NCBI GenBank assembly: GCA_938002255.1
Contig: CALLAL010000011.1
Location: forward strand, 1 to 64,000
Direction: 5' to 3'
Source: an uncultured bacterium
GTDB lineage: Bacteria > Desulfobacterota > BSN033 > UBA1163
Length of the DNA: 64,000 bases
The notes under the pieces are model-generated. The model worked only from the letters and a program-made list of their open reading frames with translations. It made no database searches and was not told the origin of the DNA. A program made the position numbers and the translations under genes. Positions 34,425 through 43,307 of this stretch are shown here, in pieces. Position 1 is the first letter of the stretch, and the number at the start of each line of letters is the position of its first letter.

Positions 34425-35681
34425 ATGGATCAAAAGTTAGACGTGAAAGAGATGGCTCGAAAAGCCAAAGAAGTTTCTCGAGTCTTGGGAAAGCTATCAA
34501 CCCTGAAGAAGAACAGAGCCCTTCTTGAAATGGCAAAAGGTCTCGAGGAGAACCAGAATTTCCTGTTCGAAGCGAACAGAACAGACCTTCTCGCAGGGGA
34601 GAAGGCCTGTCTCTCCTCAGCCATGATAGATCGTTTAAGAATCACTCCCGCCGTCATCCATTCGATGGCAACAGGCCTTCGAGAGGTGGCAAATCTTCCA
34701 GATCCTGTAGGCGAGATCGTCAAGATGTGGCGAAGGCCGAATGGGTTGACCGTAGGAAGAATGAGAATTCCGATTGGAGTCATCGGGATCATTTACGAAT
34801 CGAGGCCCAACGTCACTGCAGATGCAGCAGGTCTCTGCCTGAAATCGGGGAATGCCATTCTTCTTCGAGGAGGTTCCGAGGCTTTTTATTCCAATCAGGC
34901 GATTGTCCGAATCCTACAAAACGCCTTAAGCAAAGCAGAGATTCCAGAGGAAGCCATTCAGGTCTTTTCTTGTAGGGATCGGGAGACGATTGAGGAGATG
35001 CTCCAACTTGAGGAAGACATCGACCTCATCATCCCGAGGGGAGGAGAATCTCTGATCCGATTTGTAGCCACCCATTCTAAGATTCCGGTGATTAAACACT
35101 ATAAGGGGGTCTGCCACATCTTTGTTGATGAAACTGCAGACCAGGAGAAGGCTCTCCCTATCTGTCTTAACGCTAAAATCCAGAGGCCTGGAGTATGCAA
35201 TGCCATGGAGACGCTCCTTGTCCATGAGAAGGTTGCAGAAGAGTTTTTGCCTAAAATTGCTGAACCCCTTCAAAAGAACGGGGTAGAACTACGAGGGTGT
35301 TCAAGGACCTTGAAGGTTTTGCCTGGAATCAAAGAGGCAAAAGAAGAAGATTGGTATGAAGAGTATTTAGACCTCATTCTCTCCATTCGGATCGTCAAGG
35401 GAATTGAAGAAGCCATCGAACATATCACCACCTACGGATCTCTTCATACGGAGGCCATCCTCACCCGAGATTACGAGAACGCCCAACGGTTTTTGAGGGA
35501 GGTGAATTCTTCCTGTGTGCTGGTCAATGCTTCAACCAGATTCAATGATGGATTTGAACTCGGTCTCGGTGCAGAGATGGGAATCAGCACCTCCAAACTC
35601 CATGCTTTTGGTCCTATGGGACTGGAGGAATTAACGACGACCAAATTTATTGTCTATGGAGAAGGCCAAATCCGAGTGTAA
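34425..35681 (+). CDS. proA: Gamma-glutamyl phosphate reductase
   Basis: A 418-aa NADPH-dependent reductase that makes glutamate-5-semialdehyde. It carries [36 protein letters not shown], the [13 protein letters not shown] motif and the catalytic-Cys segment [15 protein letters not shown], then [13 protein letters not shown]. It follows proB and precedes nadD by ~130 nt. Confidence 0.97.
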   Translation: MDQKLDVKEMARKAKEVSRVLGKLSTLKKNRALLEMAKGLEENQNFLFEANRTDLLAGEKACLSSAMIDRLRITPAVIHSMATGLREVANLPDPVGEIVKMWRRPNGLTVGRMRIPIGVIGIIYESRPNVTADAAGLCLKSGNAILLRGGSEAFYSNQAIVRILQNALSKAEIPEEAIQVFSCRDRETIEEMLQLEEDIDLIIPRGGESLIRFVATHSKIPVIKHYKGVCHIFVDETADQEKALPICLNAKIQRPGVCNAMETLLVHEKVAEEFLPKIAEPLQKNGVELRGCSRTLKVLPGIKEAKEEDWYEEYLDLILSIRIVKGIEEAIEHITTYGSLHTEAILTRDYENAQRFLREVNSSCVLVNASTRFNDGFELGLGAEMGISTSKLHAFGPMGLEELTTTKFIVYGEGQIRV

Positions 35682-35814
35682 ATAAATGGGGCATGAAATT
35701 TTGGAATAATAACCTATTGAAAAACCAGAGGAAAATATTGTATAAACCTAACCCGGTCTTCCAACCATCCATGATTTTAAAAAATAGGAAACGGAAGCCA
35801 AAAGGAGACAGGCG

Positions 35815-36492
35815 ATAGAGAAAAAAACCGCAACCAGTAAGAAAAAGGTTGGGCTCTTTGGAGGAACCTTTAATCCCATCCATATTGGCCATCTTAGGGG
35901 AGCGGAGGAGGTCCGGCAGGATTTTCATCTGGATGAAGTTATTTTTATTCCTGCAGCCATTCCTCCCCATAAAGCGATGGATGAGATCATCGATGCCCAA
36001 TATCGCCTAGAGATGGTCCGACTGGCGATTACCTCCAATCCCTTCTTTTCAGTCTCTGACATTGAACTTGTAAGGCCCGGTAAATCCTATTCCATAGACA
36101 CCCTTCGCCATTTTTGTGAGGGACGTTCGGATTCCTTCTTCTTTATTTTAGGAGGAGATGCTTTCATTGACATAGAGACCTGGAGGGATTTTCAAAACCT
36201 CTTCACTTTCTGTCATTTTATTGTGATGGCGAAACCGGGCTTCCATAAAACCCCCATTGCTTCTCAACTTCCGGCGGCTCTCGCTTCGTCGTTTCAATAT
36301 GATCTCGAGTCAAACGTTTGGGTCCATCGTTCAGGCCACTTTCTCTATTTCAAGGAGATCTCCTTTCTGGATATCTCTTCGACGAAAATTAGGGAATTCA
36401 TTGAGCAAAGGAAGTCTGTGAAATATCTCATCCCAAAGGAGGTAGAAACGTATATCGATCAACATGGGCTATACCAGAAAAAACTTAGATGA
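35815..36492 (+). CDS. nadD: Nicotinate-nucleotide adenylyltransferase, apparent ATA start
   Basis: A 225-aa NadD: KKVGLFGGTFNPIHIGHL near the start holds the nucleotide-binding GGTFNPIHxGH motif, and DISSTKIRE is the second signature. The conserved N-terminus lies upstream of the first in-frame ATG (35977), so that start would delete the active site. Between the in-frame TAG at 35785 and the motif there is no ATG, GTG or TTG. The best candidate is ATA at 35815, 7 nt after AAGGAG. It overlaps the TAG that ends a 15-codon frame from ATG 35771, which would permit reinitiation. A point error in the sequence is the alternative. The enzyme adenylylates nicotinate mononucleotide for NAD synthesis. 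Confidence 0.85.
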   Translation: MEKKTATSKKKVGLFGGTFNPIHIGHLRGAEEVRQDFHLDEVIFIPAAIPPHKAMDEIIDAQYRLEMVRLAITSNPFFSVSDIELVRPGKSYSIDTLRHFCEGRSDSFFFILGGDAFIDIETWRDFQNLFTFCHFIVMAKPGFHKTPIASQLPAALASSFQYDLESNVWVHRSGHFLYFKEISFLDISSTKIREFIEQRKSVKYLIPKEVETYIDQHGLYQKKLR

Positions 36493-36521
36493 GGAACGTT
36501 TTCTTCGTGTTGCTTTTTTTA

Positions 36522-36549
36522 TTGTCTTCCTATTTTTTTCTGGTATAAT
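36522..36549 (+). promoter_or_regulatory. Sigma-70 promoter of rsfS operon
   Basis: TTGTCT (36522-36527), a 16-nt spacer and a perfect TATAAT (36544-36549) with an upstream TGG, about 31 nt before the rsfS ATG. It lies in the gap after nadD. Confidence 0.7.
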
Positions 36550-36580
36550 GCTACACTCGAAATCATTTTAACCGGAGGAT

Positions 36581-36946
36581 ATGGCGACCGATTCAAAGAC
36601 CAAATTGTTTCTTTGTTTAAAAGCAGCGCTTCAAAAGAAAGCCTTAGACCCGGTTCTGCTTGATATGAAAGGAATCTCGTCGGTGACGGACTATTTTCTT
36701 CTTTGCACCGGGAAATCCGATCGCCAGGTCCAGGCCATTGCCAGGTCAATTGAGGAAACCCTGGAACCTTTAGGAATTCGACCCCTCGGCCAAGAAGGGG
36801 TAACTCAAGGAAAATGGATTCTCATGGATTATAACGATGTGGTGGTGCATATCTTCTTAGACCCTGTCAGAAAATTTTATGATTTAGAAGGGATCTGGTT
36901 CGATGCACCTCGCCTGAAGGTCGAGGAGGAGGCAGATCTTGGCTAA
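36581..36946 (+). CDS. rsfS: Ribosomal silencing factor RsfS
   Basis: A 121-aa RsfS/Iojap protein with the family pattern: DPVLLDMKGISSVTDYFLLCTGKSDRQVQAIARSI and the end GKWILMDYNDVVVHIFLDPVRKFYDLEGIW. It binds L14 and blocks subunit joining under starvation. The nadD-rsfS order is conserved in many bacteria. CCGGAGGAT precedes the ATG; the end overlaps the next gene by 8 nt. Confidence 0.96.
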   Translation: MATDSKTKLFLCLKAALQKKALDPVLLDMKGISSVTDYFLLCTGKSDRQVQAIARSIEETLEPLGIRPLGQEGVTQGKWILMDYNDVVVHIFLDPVRKFYDLEGIWFDAPRLKVEEEADLG

Positions 36947-37430
36947 CAAACAGAGGGCGAAGAAACCACTTAAAACGAAGCCTCAGCTTCTGAAAAAAGA
37001 GAAAAAGAAAGGAATTGAACCGACTAAAAAGATGAAACAGGATTTCAATCAAGAATCAAAGAATGAAGGAAGTGTTCTCGATCAAAAGACTCTGTCCCGC
37101 TTTAAAAAGATTCTCTTAAAGGAAAGGGAGCAGATTGTCGGAGAAGTTAAACAGACCTATGAATCTTCTCAAGAAGTGGGTCAAAATGGAATCCAAGACA
37201 TTGGAGATGAGGCGGCGAATATTTATAACAAACAGATTTTGCTTAGCCTCAATGAGAGCGAACGTAAGAGACTCCAAGAGGTGGATGAAGCTCTGGACCG
37301 GATTGCCAATGGGACCTACGGCATTTGTGAGGAGTGCGGTTGTTCTATCAGCCTCAAACGCCTTGAGGTTCGCCCAGTGGCCAAGTATTGTGTGGCCTGC
37401 TTATCCAAAATGGAGAAGGGGAGACTCTGA
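36939..37430 (+). CDS. DksA/TraR-type C4 zinc-finger protein
   Basis: A 163-aa protein starting at TTG 36939 inside the rsfS end. A Lys-rich N-terminus (about 1-45) is followed by the DksA coiled coil (LLKEREQIVGEVKQTYESSQ) and the zinc finger CEECGCSISLKRL...YCVAC. In DksA the coiled-coil tip enters the RNA polymerase secondary channel to modulate rRNA and stringent-response promoters. The DxxDxA acidic tip is only partly matched (DIGDEAAN), so the functional class is not certain. Confidence 0.88.
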   Translation: MANKQRAKKPLKTKPQLLKKEKKKGIEPTKKMKQDFNQESKNEGSVLDQKTLSRFKKILLKEREQIVGEVKQTYESSQEVGQNGIQDIGDEAANIYNKQILLSLNESERKRLQEVDEALDRIANGTYGICEECGCSISLKRLEVRPVAKYCVACLSKMEKGRL

Positions 37431-37433
37431 GAG

Positions 37434-38813
37434 ATGCTGGTGAAACTTCTTTTCATTATCATTCTTGGTCTGATCTCGATCTTTTGCTGGCTCTCTTTAA
37501 CCAATCCCTTAGAAGTCCAATTTCGGTTTTTTGGAAGGATTGTCCCCACCGATCTTTCCACCCTGATGATCACCTCTTTTGTCTTGGGTGCCCTCCTTGT
37601 ATTTATCAGCACCTTAGCCCGGGATGTCAGACGTTCGATCGAGAATTATCGCCAAGTCCGAAGGCGAAAGAAGGAGCAGTCGATTAAAGAAGAGCTGAAC
37701 AAAGGCATGGAAGACCTCCTCCGGGGCGATTTGGTGAAAGCCAAGACCCATTTTACAGAGGTTCTGAAACAGGATCCCTTTCAAAAGGACCTCTATCTAA
37801 AACTTTCAGAGATCTCCGTTCAGGAAGGCAATGATGAGGAGGCTCTTCATTGGCTGGAACGAGCCAGATGGATCGACCATAAAAATGTCGAGATTCCCCT
37901 TCGGCAGGCTGAACTCTACCTTCGTTTGAAACGTCAGGAGGAAGCCATTCGGACTCTCAAACGGGCCTTAAGGTTGGACGAGACCAATCTCATGGCCATG
38001 AAGCGTCTCAGGGAAATCTATCGAGAGAGCCGAAAATGGGAGGAGGCCATCCGGGTCCAGAAGTCTATCCTTAAACTGGTTAAAGGAAAACCGATGGAGG
38101 ACGAAGAGCACCTTTTCTATCTGGGGTTGAAATACGAGCATGCCTTCGATCTGCTCAGCCGAGGTGAGGAGGATGACCTCGAGGATGCATTAAAAATTGC
38201 AAAAGAGATTGTCCGAGAAGGAAAAACGTTTCAACCCGGATTTGTCTTGTTGGGGGATGTCTATCTTCGGATTGGAAAATGGGCTTCTGCCGGCAAAGTT
38301 TGGGGAAAAAGTTTCAGACGCTTTAAATCGATTATCTTCATCCTCCGCTTAGAAGACCTTTACCTGAGCCGCGAGGATCCAAGTACATTACTTCGAATCT
38401 ATCAAAGAACCTTGGAGCATGATCCCGAGAACTGGATGGTCTCGTTCTTCTATGCGAAACTCTGTTTAAGGCTGGAAATGCTAGATGAAGCTTTGGAAGA
38501 AATCAATACCATCAGTTTAAGACAGAAGGATTTCCCTGCCCTCCACCGGATTCTTGCAGAGATTTATCTTCATAAAAAAGATTTTAGCCGGGCCGCTCAG
38601 GAGTTTGAAAAGACCTTCGAATTGAGTGGGACGACCTATCTCCCCTTTGTTTGCCAGGTCTGTGAAAGGGAGTCAAAGGAGTGGGTTGCCTACTGCCCAC
38701 AATGCCATCATTGGTCGACCTATACCATTCGAGAGGTTGAAAAAATTACCCCTCTTCTACCCCCCTCCCGCCCCTTTTCTCAAAGAGCTTTTTTCTCCCT
38801 TGAAGAAAGATAG
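37434..38813 (+). CDS. LapA-LapB fusion: membrane anchor, TPR repeats and C-terminal rubredoxin-like knuckle
   Basis: A 459-aa protein. Residues 1-65 form a LapA/DUF1049 domain with two helices (LFIIILGLISIFCWLSL; LMITSFVLGALLVFISTLA). From about 85 to 410 come at least eight TPR-like repeats (AKTHFTEVLKQDPFQKDLYLKL and on). The end has a four-Cys rubredoxin-like motif CQVCERESKEWVAYCPQC. In gamma-proteobacteria LapA and LapB are separate genes that set LPS synthesis by guiding LpxC to FtsH; here they are one chain. A related function is inferred. Confidence 0.88.
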   Translation: MLVKLLFIIILGLISIFCWLSLTNPLEVQFRFFGRIVPTDLSTLMITSFVLGALLVFISTLARDVRRSIENYRQVRRRKKEQSIKEELNKGMEDLLRGDLVKAKTHFTEVLKQDPFQKDLYLKLSEISVQEGNDEEALHWLERARWIDHKNVEIPLRQAELYLRLKRQEEAIRTLKRALRLDETNLMAMKRLREIYRESRKWEEAIRVQKSILKLVKGKPMEDEEHLFYLGLKYEHAFDLLSRGEEDDLEDALKIAKEIVREGKTFQPGFVLLGDVYLRIGKWASAGKVWGKSFRRFKSIIFILRLEDLYLSREDPSTLLRIYQRTLEHDPENWMVSFFYAKLCLRLEMLDEALEEINTISLRQKDFPALHRILAEIYLHKKDFSRAAQEFEKTFELSGTTYLPFVCQVCERESKEWVAYCPQCHHWSTYTIREVEKITPLLPPSRPFSQRAFFSLEER

Positions 38814-38839
38814 AAGAGGATCCTCATTGATGGGAAGCA

Positions 38840-39568
38840 ATGCGTGTTTTAGTAAAATCGTTACTCCACTGGATTTTGCCTTCTCAATGTTACTGCTGTG
38901 AAACCTTATTAGAAGTAGGTCAACCGGGGATCTGTCCAGCCTGCCTCTCAACGATTCGATGGATTGAACCTCCCTTTTGTACGCGCTGTGGAGTTCCTTT
39001 CCCCTCCAGGGTGGGAGAAAATCATCTCTGTGGGGGTTGTTTGACCCGAAGAAGATATTTTACAATAGCAAGGGCTATTGGCTACTATGAGGGGTCCCTT
39101 CGAGAAGTCCTTCATCGATGGAAATATGAAGAGAAGACTTATGTGACGTCCTTCTTTGGAGAAAAATTGGAAGAAGGGTTCTTTCGGTATTGGCCCCGTC
39201 CGTCCTTCGATCTCATCATCCCCGTTCCGCTTCACCCCAAACGTCTCAAGGAGCGAGGGTTTAATCAGGCCCTTCTCCTCGTGAAGGAGCTCAGCCGAAG
39301 GACTCGGATACCTTATGCGAAGAGGATTCTTCAGAAGAAGATTCCCACTCCTCCTCAAGTTCTTTTAAATGGGGAAGCGAGGGATAAAGGGGTACGGGGG
39401 TCTTTCCATATCCAAAACGCAGAAGAGATAAGACGAAAAAGGATCTTACTGGTCGATGATGTCTATACCACAGGGGCAACGGTCAATGAATGTTCTAGGC
39501 TGTTACTGAAAGCAGGAGCAGAGCAGATTGATGTCCTGACCCTTGCTCATGCGGTCCTTCACCACTAA
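38840..39568 (+). CDS. comF: ComF family phosphoribosyltransferase-like protein
   Basis: A 242-aa ComF protein: an N-terminal zinc ribbon (CYCCETLLEVGQPGICPACL then CTRCGVPF and CGGC), the YYEGSLREVLHRWKYEEK segment, and the type-I PRPP motif ILLVDDVYTTGATVNEC. Members assist DNA uptake in naturally competent bacteria, but many carriers are not competent and the general role is unknown. Confidence 0.92.
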   Translation: MRVLVKSLLHWILPSQCYCCETLLEVGQPGICPACLSTIRWIEPPFCTRCGVPFPSRVGENHLCGGCLTRRRYFTIARAIGYYEGSLREVLHRWKYEEKTYVTSFFGEKLEEGFFRYWPRPSFDLIIPVPLHPKRLKERGFNQALLLVKELSRRTRIPYAKRILQKKIPTPPQVLLNGEARDKGVRGSFHIQNAEEIRRKRILLVDDVYTTGATVNECSRLLLKAGAEQIDVLTLAHAVLHH

Positions 39569-39621
39569 CAGGGAATTCTAATGGCTAAGGAAAGGGGTTA
39601 GGAAACCTTCTTAAAAACGGA

Positions 39622-42600
39622 ATGAGGCATCCAACGAAATTAAGACTGATTTGGATTATCCTTCCTCTATTTCTTGTAGGGCTTTTTCTCTTTTGGGCTA
39701 TCTCTTATCTTTTAGATCCCAACCTTTACCGCACGGCTCTTGAGAAAACCCTTACCGACCAACTTGGAAGAGACGTGACGTTGGGGAAGGCCACCCTCGG
39801 TTTCTCAAGGGGGGTCGGCCTATCCTTTGAGGATGTTCGGATTAAAGATCGTTCTCAATCCTTTGATCTTTTTTATTCGAAGAAATTGATCTTAACCGTT
39901 AGCCTCCTTCCTCTTCTCAGGAAGGAAGTCCAATGGAAGCGGATTACCCTTGAGAAGCCTGTCTTTCGCCTCTCCCGAGACGCATCCGGGAGATTCAACT
40001 TTTATGACACACCCTTGAAGGAGGAGGCATGGAAGACCTCTCAAACCAAGATTGTAGAGATCCTCACCACCCTATTCGGCGGTTCTCTACGGATTCGGTC
40101 AGGAGAGGTTTTCTTTTCTGATGAATCCTTTGGAGGATCTCCTCACCTGACAGAGATTCATTCCCTCGAACTTCATCTTTCCAAAATCGCCTTTCATCAC
40201 CCTTTTCCCTTCCGGATGAGTGGAAAGGTGATCCATTCACAACGGGAAGGAAAGTTTTCTATCTCCGGGATGATCAAAAACATCTCTGAAGAGATTGACC
40301 TTTCCAAGGGGAGTGTTCAGGCTCAGGTCGACGTTAGGGGAATCGATGTGTTTCATTTCTGGCCTTATCTCAAACCTCTACTCCCAATGAATACGATTGC
40401 AGGAACCCTTGATCTAAAAATCAAATACCAAGGAGACCTCGCAGGCCCCTTTAAGGCCTCAGCCCAAGTTCATCTGAAAGAGGTGATTTACGATCACCCG
40501 AAGGTCTTTGCCTACCGCTTCACTCCTAAATGGGTTCGCCTTGAATTTGAAGCTACCTATGACCGGAAGACTTTTGGAGTCCCCCAATTTTCTATCGAAT
40601 TGCCTGAGATTCACGTGAAGGGGAAAGGGAAAATTTATGGAATCGGAACGGAAAGAATGGGCCTGGAGGCAGAAGCCTCAACCAATCTCTTTGATATTGC
40701 CGATGGGAGAAGATATATTCCTTTCCGGATTATTACTCCAAGTGTTTCTGATCCTCTCTTTCGGGCCGAAGGAAGTGGTCCTGTTCAGGTTCTCTCGGTC
40801 AAGCTTTCCGGAACGATCCCGGAGATTGATCATTGTGATGAGTTGCGAAATGCCCATGTCTTAACGGTTGAGATGAAAGTCCTTGGCGCTCGATTAAAAC
40901 TTCCCTGGAATCTGCCTGCCCTTGAAGGCCTCAAAGCCCATCTGTTATTTAAGGGAGGCCATCTTCATATGAACGATATTCATGGGAAGGTTTTCCATTC
41001 CAGGATCGAGCGGGCTCAAGGCGTTTTTTACGAACTGTTGCAAGTGCCAACCCTTGATGTTCAGGGCCAAGGAGAATTCCAACTGACCGATTTTTCCTCT
41101 TTGTTGAAAACCGAGATCTTTGCGGATGAGGCAGAGGTGCTCCATGGACTTGAACCAATTACCTTTCAATCGGGAAAAGCCGATTATCAGCTTTCCGTTC
41201 GAGGGAAACTTAAATCTCCCCTTCATTTTCAGCATCAGGGAAGTTATTTTCTCTCCAAAGTTCGTCTCATCCATGCCCAGATTCCTTTCAGTATTGCCAT
41301 CGAGGAAGGGAGATTGAATCTCTCGAATGGGGAGGTTCGATGGTCTGATGGGAAAATCGAATTTGGCCATTCTTCTCTTCTGACCCATGGTTTATGGAAA
41401 AGCGGGGGTACCCTTGACATGATCACTCGAGGGAAGGTCGATCTTAAAAACCTCTTCGCCCTTTCGCAATCCTCCCTTTTTCCGAAAGAGACACGCCTCA
41501 AGATCGAGAAGATACAGAGCCTTTCAGGCACAGGTCAGATTGCCTTCCGGGGAAGGAGGACGATCCCAACTCAGCCGTTTTCCTACGATGTTGAACTTTC
41601 CCCCAGAGAAGCCTCTTTCCTGATAAGAGGTTATTCTCATCCGATTCTCCTTCGAGAGGGTTCTCTCTCTTTGTCCCGTGAGGGGATCGTCTTTTCCAAA
41701 TTAAAGATCCAGTCCTTAAATTCATCGCTTCTTTTGGATGGAACCGTAAAGCAGAAGTTGTGGAATCTCCTAACCGCTGGTTTTGTGGATCTGAGACAGA
41801 TTCACACCTTGCTCAGAATGCCCTTCTTTCCAGATTCAATTCGAACCCAAATGGATGAAGTCCAGGATCTTGCTGGTGGGATGGACCTTCGCTTAACATG
41901 GACCGGGAGCATTGAACAGGGATTAGACGCGATCCGAGAAGGAGAGATCTCATTGAAAGGAGTCTCTTTGCGACATCGGAAAATTCCTGCTCCTCTCTCA
42001 CAGATCGAGGGAAACCTTCTCTTCTCTCCTCAATTGATTCAATGGAATCGACTGAAAGGAAAGCTCGTGGATTCAACCCTGATCCTATCGGGAGTCGCTC
42101 CACGTTTCCAAACTAGGCCCAAGGGAACCGGAGCAGAAAACGTTCGCAAGCTTTTTCTGCAACTGACCTCTACACACCTTGACCTCGATCTATTTTTCCC
42201 CAAACACGAACCTACCTCTCCGGTCTCTTTTAAGAAAATCGGGGAGTGGCTCTCCCTCTGGACGATGGAAGGAACCATGGAGATTCAGGAAGGGAGGTTC
42301 CGAAATTTTTATTTTAAAAACTTCAAATGTGAAATGAAGACGCTTGATGGGAAGTTAATGCTCCGTCCTTTTGAACTAAAAGCCTTTGATGGAAATCTCT
42401 GGGGTGAAGCCTGGCTTCAACCCTCTGAAGATGGGATTCGGTTTGAAATCACTCCTCGCCTTTCTCACTTGGAAGTCACCCCTTTTCTACGAACCCTTCT
42501 GAATAAAGAAGAAGAGGAAAAGATGTCTGTCACAGGAAGGATCTATGTGGATCGGGTTCAGCTCCGTGGAGAAGGAGAGACCCTTCAGAAGATGAAAGAA

Positions 42601-43122
42601 TCTCTTCAGGGAGCGTTAAGACTCGAACTCGAGAATGGGGTTATCGAAAGAGGGAATATCCTGGCAAAGATCTTTTCCATCCTCAATGTCTCTCAGCTCT
42701 TTAAGGGAAGACTTCCTGATTTAAAGACAAGGGGGCTTCCCTATCAGCGCATCTCCGCAACCTTTCGAATCAAAGACGGCGTTGCTTTCACAGAGGATTT
42801 TTTGGTCGATAGCGACGCCATGAGGATTACGGCCGTCGGAAATTTGGATTTGGGTAGGAATCGGATCGATATAAAAGTTGGAGTCCATCCGCTTGGCACG
42901 GTTGATACGATCTTAAGCAACATTCCCATTGCAGGCTATATCCTCACCGGAAAGGATAAAGCCTTCCTCTCTTATGTCTATGAGGTCAAGGGAGACCTCG
43001 ACGACCCTAAGATTGAACCCATTCCCTTTAAGGCGGTTGGGGAGGGTCTTATCGGCATATTCAAACGCCTTCTTGAAACTCCATTGAGACCCTTTCAGAA
43101 GCATCAATCGAATAATAAATAG
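39622..43122 (+). CDS. AsmA-family large envelope protein
   Basis: A 1166-aa protein with one N-terminal membrane anchor (LIWIILPLFLVGLFLFWAISYLL) and a long periplasmic beta-rich body with the AsmA start (LDPNLYRTALEKTLTDQLGRDVTLGKATLGFSRGVGLSFEDVRI). The C-terminal AsmA_2-type region contains GNLDLGRNRIDIKVGVHPLGTVDTILSNIPIAGYILTG. AsmA/TamB/YhdP-like proteins are thought to bridge the periplasm and move phospholipids to the outer membrane. This is inferred from family. It lies downstream of comF on the same strand. Confidence 0.9.
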   Translation: MRHPTKLRLIWIILPLFLVGLFLFWAISYLLDPNLYRTALEKTLTDQLGRDVTLGKATLGFSRGVGLSFEDVRIKDRSQSFDLFYSKKLILTVSLLPLLRKEVQWKRITLEKPVFRLSRDASGRFNFYDTPLKEEAWKTSQTKIVEILTTLFGGSLRIRSGEVFFSDESFGGSPHLTEIHSLELHLSKIAFHHPFPFRMSGKVIHSQREGKFSISGMIKNISEEIDLSKGSVQAQVDVRGIDVFHFWPYLKPLLPMNTIAGTLDLKIKYQGDLAGPFKASAQVHLKEVIYDHPKVFAYRFTPKWVRLEFEATYDRKTFGVPQFSIELPEIHVKGKGKIYGIGTERMGLEAEASTNLFDIADGRRYIPFRIITPSVSDPLFRAEGSGPVQVLSVKLSGTIPEIDHCDELRNAHVLTVEMKVLGARLKLPWNLPALEGLKAHLLFKGGHLHMNDIHGKVFHSRIERAQGVFYELLQVPTLDVQGQGEFQLTDFSSLLKTEIFADEAEVLHGLEPITFQSGKADYQLSVRGKLKSPLHFQHQGSYFLSKVRLIHAQIPFSIAIEEGRLNLSNGEVRWSDGKIEFGHSSLLTHGLWKSGGTLDMITRGKVDLKNLFALSQSSLFPKETRLKIEKIQSLSGTGQIAFRGRRTIPTQPFSYDVELSPREASFLIRGYSHPILLREGSLSLSREGIVFSKLKIQSLNSSLLLDGTVKQKLWNLLTAGFVDLRQIHTLLRMPFFPDSIRTQMDEVQDLAGGMDLRLTWTGSIEQGLDAIREGEISLKGVSLRHRKIPAPLSQIEGNLLFSPQLIQWNRLKGKLVDSTLILSGVAPRFQTRPKGTGAENVRKLFLQLTSTHLDLDLFFPKHEPTSPVSFKKIGEWLSLWTMEGTMEIQEGRFRNFYFKNFKCEMKTLDGKLMLRPFELKAFDGNLWGEAWLQPSEDGIRFEITPRLSHLEVTPFLRTLLNKEEEEKMSVTGRIYVDRVQLRGEGETLQKMKESLQGALRLELENGVIERGNILAKIFSILNVSQLFKGRLPDLKTRGLPYQRISATFRIKDGVAFTEDFLVDSDAMRITAVGNLDLGRNRIDIKVGVHPLGTVDTILSNIPIAGYILTGKDKAFLSYVYEVKGDLDDPKIEPIPFKAVGEGLIGIFKRLLETPLRPFQKHQSNNK

Positions 43123-43204
43123 GATGTGATGAACAAGCCTATCGCTCGATGGGGGATAAAAATTTTGAAAACACTAATGTTTTTTTCACAAAGTTAATTT
43201 TCCC

Positions 43205-43232
43205 TTGACAAATCACAACATGTTGTTGTATT
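43205..43232 (+). promoter_or_regulatory. nrdD promoter with a 12-bp palindrome in the spacer
   Basis: TTGACA (43205-43210) with a weak -10 near 43227-43232 (TGTATT). The spacer contains ACAACATGTTGT (43215-43226), a perfect palindrome that could bind a repressor such as NrdR, though it does not match the usual NrdR box well. Confidence 0.45.
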
Positions 43233-43307
43233 GAATAGCGGTCATACTAAATATAGCCCATCATTAATCCTAACATCGCCAAAATTCACATTCCAAGGGA
43301 TACGAAA

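Noticed and set aside
35771-35790. TTTAAAA slippery heptamer after ATG 35771, as a -1 frameshift route into nadD.
   Set aside because: A -1 shift leads straight to TAG at 35785-35787, so no NadD would be made. Initiation at ATA 35815 explains the data better.
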